This document shows, piece by piece, positions 1-4,947 of a DNA stretch of 5,596 nucleotides. How positions within the stretch are numbered: the stretch's first letter is position 1; each line of letters starts with the position of its first letter. The notes beneath the pieces were generated by a model. That model was not told the DNA's origin and did not search any database. It was given only the letters and a program-made list of their open reading frames with translations. Source of the stretch: UBA4823 sp034436035 (GTDB taxonomy: Bacteria; Chloroflexota; Anaerolineae; Anaerolineales; UBA4823); assembly GCA_034436035.1 (NCBI GenBank), contig DAOTVW010000310.1:1-5596 (forward strand), given 5' to 3'. The translations under genes and the position numbers were made by a program.

Positions 1-71
1 CCCAATAAGTGAAGAACGGAATGGGTGGAAGAGGTTAATGCTTCCCAATGAATTTTATTTAGTGGTTCCAT
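1..71 (-). CDS. AbiEii-like nucleotidyltransferase toxin, N-terminal fragment (cut by window edge)
   Basis: This short open frame starts at the ATG at 71-69 and runs off the left edge after 23 codons, reading MEPLNKIHWEALTSSTHS then VLHLL. The opening IHWEAL followed by a leucine-rich helix resembles the start of AbiEii/AbiGii-type nucleotidyltransferase toxins, whose catalytic GG...DxD region would lie outside the window. The start lies inside the end of the DUF6922-like gene in a different frame, with 13 bases shared, which suggests translational coupling. An AGGGA sits close to the ATG (75-79), only 3 bases away, so an independent ribosome site is weak. The context supports the call because DUF6922-like proteins are often encoded next to AbiEii-like proteins. 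In that family the toxin transfers nucleotides to RNA targets and its partner neutralises it. No catalytic residue is visible here, so the assignment rests on the N-terminal motif and the neighbour. Confidence 0.55.
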   Translation of the reverse strand, partial: MEPLNKIHWEALTSSTHSVLHLL

Positions 72-367
72 ATTTCCCTTTTTTCCGTAGGGAATGGGGG
101 CGTTTTCCATTTGTGAATGCGCAGCAATTTGCGCCAAAAATGGAAAGTGACCGGGCTTAACCAGCGATAACCATATTCCCTCACAAATTTACGAATTCTC
201 TGACCGCCATAAAATTGGAAAAGCCAGCGAATTTCGTCCCAAGTCCCATATTCCAGCACACGTTGGATGATCACATTTGCATCACATTCTAAATCAAGTT
301 GCTGCAGGTCATATTCTTGAAAATAGGGTTTTAATCCACCTGGGATTGATTGGTTCTGATCGGACAT
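59..367 (-). CDS. DUF6922-like small protein, putative antitoxin of an AbiEii-type pair
   Basis: This is a 102-residue soluble protein with no signal peptide or membrane segment. Residues about 12-83 show a pattern I recognise from DUF6922-like proteins: LKPYFQEYDLQQLDLECD, then IIQRVLEYGTWDEIRWLF (33-50), FYGGQRIRKFV (52-62) and LSPVTFHFWRKLL (70-82). The tail after residue 84 is basic and rich in proline and aromatics. The family has no established biochemical function; it usually lies directly upstream of an AbiEii/AbiGii-like nucleotidyltransferase and is presumed to be the antitoxin or partner. The next gene here fits that arrangement and overlaps its end by 13 bases. The chosen ATG has AAGGA 9 bases upstream (377-381). 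The gene starts 45 bases after the aminotransferase stop on the same strand, so read-through from that promoter is possible. No DNA-binding motif is obvious. Confidence 0.65.
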   Translation of the reverse strand: MSDQNQSIPGGLKPYFQEYDLQQLDLECDANVIIQRVLEYGTWDEIRWLFQFYGGQRIRKFVREYGYRWLSPVTFHFWRKLLRIHKWKTPPFPTEKREIWNH

Positions 368-376
368 CGCTCAATA

Positions 377-381
377 TCCTT
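377..381 (-). promoter_or_regulatory. Ribosome binding site of the DUF6922-like gene
   Basis: AAGGA on the minus strand lies 9 bases before the ATG at 367-365. It supports that start. Its GGA is part of a weak 6-base inverted repeat (374-379 with 398-403) that could partly mask it in RNA, but so short a stem is expected by chance. Confidence 0.55.
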
Positions 382-412
382 GATACGGTGTGGGCAGGGA
401 TATCAGGCTGGT

Positions 413-1762
413 TTATCGTTCCACAGATTTATCCGTGATGTTTAATCCCTGATCGAGGAGTTCGAACCCTTCCGCTAACTGCTCTTCATTGATGATGAGT
501 GGTGGAATGATGAGCAGTGTATGCCAATGCGTATAGATATATAGTCCGTGATCAAGCAGGTATTGTCGAAGAATAGTCATTTCCGGGCTGCTTCCATTAT
601 ACGGCGCCAAAGGTTCGCGCGTTTCTCGATTCCGCACCAGTTCAATAGCGCCAAATAAACCGATGGAGCGCACGTCGCCTACCGAGGGATGTTTTTCGCC
701 CAAATCCACTAGCAGGCGGTGTAGGACGCTTCCCATCCGATCTGCCCATTCGACCAGCCGATCTTCTTGCATAACTTGGATGTTGGCAATTGCCGCTGCC
801 AGCGATATGGGATGGGCATTGTACGTCAAACCGCTCTGGTAAACACGGTCGTTAAAATATTGGGCAATTTCCTCCTTCATTGCCACTGCGCCCAACGGAG
901 CGTAGGCAGAGGTCAAGCCCTTTGCCATGGTCATTAAATCCGGCACTACATTCCAATGCTGGACGGCGAACCATCTCCCCGTCCGTCCAAAGCCGCTCAT
1001 CACTTCGTCGGCGATGAGCAGGATGTTGTATTTATCACAGAGCGCCCGCACGCCTTCGAGATAACCTGCCGGCGGGATGATAATGCCGTTGGTGCCGGTC
1101 ACGGTTTCGATCAGGATAGCTGCGATGGTTTGGGAACCTTCATACTGGATGATCTCTTCCAAATGATTCAGATAATCCAGTGAAAAATCGGTTTCGGAAA
1201 TATCGGGATTGGTGCGATGAAAGGTGGAGCGGTAACGGTAAGGATCTAAAAAATGAACGACGCCGGTCATCAGATTGGGTTCCCAGGCCAGGCGGCGCGG
1301 ATCACCGGTTGCTGCCATAGCTCCTGCGCTGGCACCATGATAAGAACGGTAGCGGGCGAGGATCTTATGTTTGCCGGTGTAGGCACGGGCAAGTTTGATG
1401 GCATTTTCGTTTGCATCTGCTCCGCCTAACGTGAATAAAAAGCGATCGAGATTTCCCGGGGTGATTTCAGCTAATAATTTCCCCAAAACCGCACGAGGTT
1501 TGGTTGCCATGCCGGGACCGGCGTAAGGTAATTCCTGGGCTTGTTGAATAATAGCATTGATCACCCGTTGGTCGCCATGCCCAATATTGACACACATGGT
1601 CATGGAATTGAAATCAAGATACCGTTTGCCCTCGGTATCCCAAAAATAAACACCTTTGGCGCGGGTGACCGGAATGGGAGAAACACGACCTTGAGCGGAC
1701 CAGGTCCAAAAACTGTGGCGTTTGCTCAAGGGGAGAATTTCGTCATCGGGAAGATCAAACAT
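413..1762 (-). CDS. Class III PLP-dependent aminotransferase (taurine-pyruvate aminotransferase-like)
   Basis: This is a 449-residue cytoplasmic enzyme of fold type I, the usual full length for class III aminotransferases. It should move an amino group from an omega-amino donor to a keto acid such as pyruvate using pyridoxal phosphate. Visible landmarks are the N-terminal HSFWTWSAQGRVSPIPV and GVYFWDTEGKRYLDF (about 17-51), the phosphate-binding TLGGADANENAIKLA (111-125), SYHGASAGA (140-148), the cofactor-binding aspartate in ADEVMSGFGRTG (D252) and the Schiff-base lysine in MTMAKGLTSAY (K281). The WSAQG start, ETVTGTNGIIIPP (219-231) and LTSAYAPLGAV resemble enzymes annotated as taurine-pyruvate aminotransferase, but substrate cannot be read from sequence and no sulfonate-degradation genes are in view. 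ADANEN replaces the more usual AEAVEN, a conservative variation. The ATG has a good AAAGGA 6 bases upstream. It is the first gene of the leftward unit and is divergent from the methyltransferase gene. Confidence 0.9.
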   Translation of the reverse strand: MFDLPDDEILPLSKRHSFWTWSAQGRVSPIPVTRAKGVYFWDTEGKRYLDFNSMTMCVNIGHGDQRVINAIIQQAQELPYAGPGMATKPRAVLGKLLAEITPGNLDRFLFTLGGADANENAIKLARAYTGKHKILARYRSYHGASAGAMAATGDPRRLAWEPNLMTGVVHFLDPYRYRSTFHRTNPDISETDFSLDYLNHLEEIIQYEGSQTIAAILIETVTGTNGIIIPPAGYLEGVRALCDKYNILLIADEVMSGFGRTGRWFAVQHWNVVPDLMTMAKGLTSAYAPLGAVAMKEEIAQYFNDRVYQSGLTYNAHPISLAAAIANIQVMQEDRLVEWADRMGSVLHRLLVDLGEKHPSVGDVRSIGLFGAIELVRNRETREPLAPYNGSSPEMTILRQYLLDHGLYIYTHWHTLLIIPPLIINEEQLAEGFELLDQGLNITDKSVER

Positions 1763-1768
1763 GGACTG

Positions 1769-1774
1769 TCCTTT
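1769..1774 (-). promoter_or_regulatory. Ribosome binding site of the aminotransferase gene
   Basis: AAAGGA on the minus strand is placed 6 bases before the ATG at 1762-1760, a near-ideal spacing that fixes this start. Confidence 0.75.
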
Positions 1775-1777
1775 GTT

Positions 1778-1794
1778 GGAAAATAGAATTTTCC
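1778..1794. repeat. Perfect 7-base inverted repeat, possible operator or 5' leader hairpin
   Basis: GGAAAAT, spacer AGA, ATTTTCC forms a 17-base perfect dyad. It lies directly upstream of the aminotransferase ribosome site (1769-1774), starting 16 bases from its ATG. It could be an operator for a dimeric regulator or a small hairpin in the leader RNA. No regulator gene is present in the window to pair with it, and the symmetry stops after seven base pairs. Confidence 0.5.
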
Positions 1795-1904
1795 CTTAAA
1801 TCGTAACACACATTTTTCAATCGTGGAGAAGAGGAGAAGGTGGGTTTTACTCCATTTCCATAAAAGAAATGCAAGTCGTTGTCTCAATTTAAAAATATTC
1901 CTAG

Positions 1905-1910
1905 TAAAAT
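1905..1910 (+). promoter_or_regulatory. Candidate -10 element of the CcrM-like gene (possible leaderless start)
   Basis: TAAAAT matches five of six positions of the bacterial -10 consensus and ends 8 bases before the ATG at 1919. Transcription would begin at about 1917-1919, leaving almost no leader. A TTGTCT at 1879-1884 could be a -35 but the spacing of 20 bases is too long to be convincing. No Shine-Dalgarno sequence precedes this ATG, which fits a leaderless transcript. Confidence 0.35.
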
Positions 1911-1918
1911 ACATCTTG

Positions 1919-3073
1919 ATGCCAAAGAAAAAAAATCCTGCTCCCCCAAAGGATCTCCCCCTCAACCAAATTTTAGAGGGTGATTGTATTAAGGTACTTA
2001 ATAACCTGCCAGAAAAATCGGTGGATTTGATTTTTGCCGACCCACCTTATAATTTGCAACTGCAGCAAGAATTATGGCGGCCGAACCAGACGCGGGTAGA
2101 AGCCGTCACCGATGAATGGGATCGTTTTGAAGGCTTTCGGGAATATGATGCATTTACCGAAGCCTGGCTTGGCGCTTGTCGCAGGGTATTGAAAGATAAT
2201 GGCTGTATTTGGGTGATTGGCAGTTATCATAATATTTTCCGTGTAGGCAAGATCATGCAGGATTTAGGATTCTGGATTTTGAATGACATTATTTGGATTA
2301 AGACCAATCCCATGCCCAATTTCCGCGGCGTGCGGTTTACCAATGCCCATGAGACCTTAATTTGGGCGAGTAAGTACAAAGGCGCCCGCTATACTTTTAA
2401 CCATCATGCGATGAAAGCATTGAATGATGATAAGCAAATGCGCAGTGATTGGCAAATCCCGCTTTGCACCGGTGCAGAAAGAGTGCGCGTGGATGGAAAA
2501 CGGGCACATTCCACCCAAAAACCTCAGGCGTTGTTATACCGCATTCTTCTGGCAACCAGCAAAGCGGGTGATGTTGTGCTGGATCCATTTCTTGGCAGCG
2601 GCACAACTGCGGTTGTGGCAAAACTACTCCATCGGAATTGGATTGGGATAGAAAAAGAAAGTCAATATATCCAAATTGCCCAGGAACGGATTAACCGGGT
2701 AACGCCCGCAGTATATCAAGACAGCTTGTTCGATGTCAGTGACCTGAAACGGACTGCCCCGCGGGTAGAATTGAGCCGCTTATTGGAAGAAGGTTTGCTG
2801 CAACCGGGCGATATCCTCTTTTTTCAAAAAAATCCTGATATGCAAGCCAGGATTAAAGCGAATGGAAAAATCATCTTAGAGGATGGATTTGAGGGTTCTA
2901 TCCATGAAGCCGGGCGCCATTTGCTAAATGGCAGCCCGTGTAATGGCTGGCAAACTTGGTACTACTGCAATAAAGATGGTATTCTCCATCCTTTAGATGA
3001 CATTCGTGAAGCATATCGCAAAAACGTAAATCATTCAGAGTCAACCAATATGGAAAATACCGATGAGGAATAG
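1919..3073 (+). CDS. ccrM: CcrM/HinfI-type adenine-N6 DNA methyltransferase with C-terminal RAMA domain (GANTC predicted)
   Basis: This 384-residue enzyme is predicted to transfer a methyl group from S-adenosylmethionine to adenine N6 in GANTC. It follows the beta-class order: ILEGDCIKVL (18-27), motif IV DPPYNL (41-46), then motif I LDPFLGSGTT (221-230) and GIE ending at E245. Between them, GSYHNIFRVG, DLGFWILNDIIWIKTNPMP and RFTNAHETLIWAS (139-151) match my memory of Caulobacter CcrM closely, as do QMRSDW and HSTQKP (197-202). The last part (about 281-363) is the roughly 80-residue RAMA-type domain needed for DNA recognition in CcrM; GSIH (326-329) and CNGW (341-344) are conserved there. 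Length is close to CcrM and HinfI methylase (near 360). A longer frame from GTG at 1823 exists but its extra 32 residues are not like the family; the ATG at 1919 places the enzyme start as in relatives. No SD is visible. It is the first gene of the rightward unit. Confidence 0.9.
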   Translation: MPKKKNPAPPKDLPLNQILEGDCIKVLNNLPEKSVDLIFADPPYNLQLQQELWRPNQTRVEAVTDEWDRFEGFREYDAFTEAWLGACRRVLKDNGCIWVIGSYHNIFRVGKIMQDLGFWILNDIIWIKTNPMPNFRGVRFTNAHETLIWASKYKGARYTFNHHAMKALNDDKQMRSDWQIPLCTGAERVRVDGKRAHSTQKPQALLYRILLATSKAGDVVLDPFLGSGTTAVVAKLLHRNWIGIEKESQYIQIAQERINRVTPAVYQDSLFDVSDLKRTAPRVELSRLLEEGLLQPGDILFFQKNPDMQARIKANGKIILEDGFEGSIHEAGRHLLNGSPCNGWQTWYYCNKDGILHPLDDIREAYRKNVNHSESTNMENTDEE

Positions 3074-3075
3074 GA
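3072..3075 (+). promoter_or_regulatory. Ribosome binding site that selects the second methyltransferase start
   Basis: AGGA overlaps the stop codon of the CcrM-like gene and lies 5 bases before the ATG at 3081; a second GAGGA is at 3065-3069. The alternative ATG at 3063 has no purine-rich site before it, so 3081 is preferred. Confidence 0.65.
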
Positions 3076-3080
3076 AAAGA

Positions 3081-3980
3081 ATGACGCAAGGATCTCAAAC
3101 CAAACGTTTCGGTACTCCCGCGCGTATCAGCCATGATTCCTCTTCTTATTACCAATCCAATTTATATGCCGATATAAACCATCCTTCTGTGGAGCCCCCT
3201 GCAATCGAAAATCCATTTCCAGCGGAATATCAGAACACTGTTATCCTGGGCAGCTCCGAAGAGATGGCAGAGATACCAGATAACTCCGTTCACTTAATGG
3301 TGACCTCACCGCCGTATAATGTGACCAAAGAATATGATCAAAATCTTACCCTCGAAGCATATTTAGGTTTGCTCAAGAAAGTATTTGCAGAAACCTATCG
3401 GGTGCTGGTTTTTGGTGGCAGGGCATGTATAAACGTTGCGAACCTGGGTCGAAAACCATATATTCCCCTTTCCGATTATATTTCCCAAATGATGCTCGAG
3501 CTTGGTTTTTGGATGCGGGGGGAGATCATCTGGGATAAAGGAGCGGGGGCAGGGGTTTCGATGGCTTGGGGTAGCTGGCAATCCGCCGCGAACCCAGTCT
3601 TGCGGGATACCCATGAATACATACTGGTTTTTTCGAAAGGATCTTTTAGCCGCAAAAAAACAGCCGCAAAAGAGGATTCCATCCGTCGTGAACAATTCAT
3701 GGAATGGACGAAATCGGTATGGCATTTTGCTCCTGAATCGGCCAAAAAGGTAGGGCATCCCGCACCATTTCCGGTTGAATTGCCCTATCGATTGATTCAA
3801 CTTTACACCTTCAAAGGAGAGGTGGTCCTCGATCCGTTTATGGGCAGTGGTTCTACTGCACTTGCGGCTTTGCAATCGGATCGAATTTTCGTGGGTTATG
3901 AGACTGATCCAAAATATGTGAAACTATGCCAGCAACGAGTTGCGGAATTTCAGCTGCAATTATCCTGGAATCTACTATAA
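3081..3980 (+). CDS. Beta-class site-specific DNA methyltransferase, TSPPY type (cytosine-N4 likely)
   Basis: This 299-residue S-adenosylmethionine-dependent DNA methylase has the beta-class order: catalytic motif IV TSPPYN (75-80) precedes the cofactor motif I LDPFMGSGST (250-259), followed by VGYE (271-274). HPAPFPVELPYRLI (226-239) is the motif X-like segment before motif I. A TSPPY motif is typical of cytosine-N4 enzymes, although some SPPY enzymes modify adenine, so the product is inferred. The middle contains GRACINVANLGRKPYIPL, RGEIIWDKGA and RDTHEYILVFSKGSF, a combination I recognise from DNA modification methylases of Chloroflexota and other environmental bacteria; its target site is not known to me. 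About 74 residues precede motif IV, which seems normal for this group. The gene begins 7 bases after the CcrM-like stop, so the two are probably co-translated. No endonuclease gene is adjacent. An upstream ATG at 3063 would add six residues. Confidence 0.88.
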   Translation: MTQGSQTKRFGTPARISHDSSSYYQSNLYADINHPSVEPPAIENPFPAEYQNTVILGSSEEMAEIPDNSVHLMVTSPPYNVTKEYDQNLTLEAYLGLLKKVFAETYRVLVFGGRACINVANLGRKPYIPLSDYISQMMLELGFWMRGEIIWDKGAGAGVSMAWGSWQSAANPVLRDTHEYILVFSKGSFSRKKTAAKEDSIRREQFMEWTKSVWHFAPESAKKVGHPAPFPVELPYRLIQLYTFKGEVVLDPFMGSGSTALAALQSDRIFVGYETDPKYVKLCQQRVAEFQLQLSWNLL

Positions 3981-3994
3981 GTAAAATATCCGTA

Positions 3995-3998
3995 GAGG
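3995..3998 (+). promoter_or_regulatory. Ribosome binding site supporting the GTG start of the EamA transporter
   Basis: GAGG lies 7 bases before the GTG at 4006. The good spacing, together with the lack of a nearby in-frame ATG, decides this start. Confidence 0.65.
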
Positions 3999-4005
3999 TT
4001 ACATT

Positions 4006-4947
4006 GTGACATTAACTATTCGACAAAGATGGATTGCTTACCTAAAACTGACAGTTTCCATTATTATCTGGGGTGCCTCGTTTGTCGCAACCAAAATTAT
4101 TCTCAAAGAGATGATCCCGATGATGGTGGTATGGACACGGTTTGCCATGGGCGTCGCTTTTTTAGGGGTGGCGATGGTTTTACGCAGGCAATGGAAGCTG
4201 CCACCTTGGAGAAGCGCTTTTTATTTTGCGTTGACGGGTTTTTTGGGGATCACTTTTCATCAATGGCTTCAATCCACTGCTTTGCAAACCACTGAAGCGG
4301 CAACTTCAGCCTGGATTGTGGCAACCTCACCCATTTTTATGGCACTCTTTGGCTGGGTGATTTTGCGAGAAAAGTTTAAACTGCCAATGCTGTGGGGGTT
4401 AATTCTGGCAACGCTTGGCTTGATCGGTGTGGTCACAAAAGGGGATTGGGAGCAGTTTACATTAGGTAGCTTTGGGAATTGGGGAGATTTGTTGATGCTT
4501 ATCAGCGCGGCGAATTGGGCAGTGTTTTCGGCCCTCTCCAAACCTGGCCTTCGAAAATATCCCCCCACACAGATGATATTTATCGTGATGGCATGGGGTT
4601 GGTTGTTCACAAGTATTCTCCTTGTCTTGACTCACAGCTGGCGCCCGCTGACCCGTATTTCCTGGCAAGGCTGGAGTAGTTTGGTGTTCCTCGGGGTTTT
4701 CTGTTCGGGTTTAGCGTATCTCTTTTGGTATGATGGGCTGCAAGCTGTCCCTGTGGTTCAGGTGGGGGCATTTCTTTATTTTGAACCGCTTGTCACGGTG
4801 GTTGTTGCTGCTTTGTTATTACAAGAAAAAATTACCTGGGTATCCATTTTAGGCGGGGTGTTCATCTTATACGGGGTGTGGTTAGTGAACCGCACAGAGC
4901 CTTCCGCAGAACCAATGGCGAAGGAAAAGCATGTCACGAGTTCATGA
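4006..4947 (+). CDS. EamA-family (drug/metabolite transporter superfamily) inner-membrane transporter
   Basis: This 313-residue protein is a typical full-length DMT-superfamily carrier with about ten membrane helices (roughly 12-33, 38-59, 68-88, 96-120, 127-145, 157-178, 187-208, 220-242, 247-271, 276-294). It consists of two EamA repeats: IIWGASFVATKIIL in the first half is matched by ISAANWAVFSALSKPGL in the second. SPIFMALFGWVILREKF (108-124) is matched by EPLVTVVVAALLLQEK (260-275), each followed by a glycine-rich helix. Such proteins move metabolites or amino acids across the cytoplasmic membrane, usually outward; the substrate cannot be deduced. Translation starts at GTG with GAGG 7 bases upstream. 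The charged tail after residue 296 is short and cytoplasmic in the usual model. The gene follows the methylase by 25 bases and overlaps the next gene by 17 bases, so it belongs to the same unit without an obvious functional tie. Confidence 0.9.
   Translation: MTLTIRQRWIAYLKLTVSIIIWGASFVATKIILKEMIPMMVVWTRFAMGVAFLGVAMVLRRQWKLPPWRSAFYFALTGFLGITFHQWLQSTALQTTEAATSAWIVATSPIFMALFGWVILREKFKLPMLWGLILATLGLIGVVTKGDWEQFTLGSFGNWGDLLMLISAANWAVFSALSKPGLRKYPPTQMIFIVMAWGWLFTSILLVLTHSWRPLTRISWQGWSSLVFLGVFCSGLAYLFWYDGLQAVPVVQVGAFLYFEPLVTVVVAALLLQEKITWVSILGGVFILYGVWLVNRTEPSAEPMAKEKHVTSS
4921..4925 (+). promoter_or_regulatory. Ribosome binding site of the membrane glycosyltransferase gene
   Basis: AAGGA lies 5 bases before the ATG at 4931, inside the coding end of the transporter gene. 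It supports that start and the 17-base overlap. Confidence 0.65.

Larger units (their letters stand above)
1763..1918. promoter_or_regulatory. Divergent intergenic promoter region
   Basis: These 156 bases separate the aminotransferase and CcrM-like start codons and must hold the promoters of both units. It is AT-rich near both ends, with a purine-rich stretch (GGAGAAGAGGAGAAGG, about 1825-1840) in the middle. It contains a perfect inverted repeat near the aminotransferase start and a TAAAAT close to the methyltransferase start. There is no GANTC site, so direct feedback by GANTC methylation at this promoter, as known for Caulobacter ccrM, is not supported. No strong consensus -35/-10 pair is evident for the leftward gene. 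Confidence 0.6.

Noticed and set aside
374..403. Inverted repeat ATATCC...GGATAT over the ribosome site of the DUF6922-like gene
   Set aside because: The stem is only six base pairs with an 18-base loop and does not extend. A chance occurrence is likely, and there is no T-run to make it a terminator.
1823..1918. GTG-started N-terminal extension of the CcrM-like protein (32 residues)
   Set aside because: There is no ribosome site before the GTG, the extra residues are unlike the family, and the region must contain the promoter. The ATG at 1919 gives the expected distance to the first motif.
1928..1935. Run of eight A in codons 4-6 of the CcrM-like gene, considered as a phase-variation tract
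   Set aside because: It is short, encodes a lysine-rich start typical of cytoplasmic proteins, and similar runs of seven A occur at 2826-2832 and 3654-3660. Slippage would need evidence from reads.
3063..3080. Upstream ATG start for the second methyltransferase, overlapping the CcrM-like gene by 11 bases
   Set aside because: It has no purine-rich site before it, while the ATG at 3081 has AGGA at 5 bases. It would change only six residues.
3648..3671. Direct repeat of AGCCGCAAAA (3648-3657 and 3662-3671) in the second methyltransferase gene
   Set aside because: Two short copies fall in a lysine-rich coding linker; nothing suggests a recombination site or transposon end.
3363..3875. 170-codon open frame on the minus strand inside the second methyltransferase gene
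   Set aside because: It is antisense to a gene with clear methylase motifs, and its translation shows no family resemblance, so it is a shadow frame.
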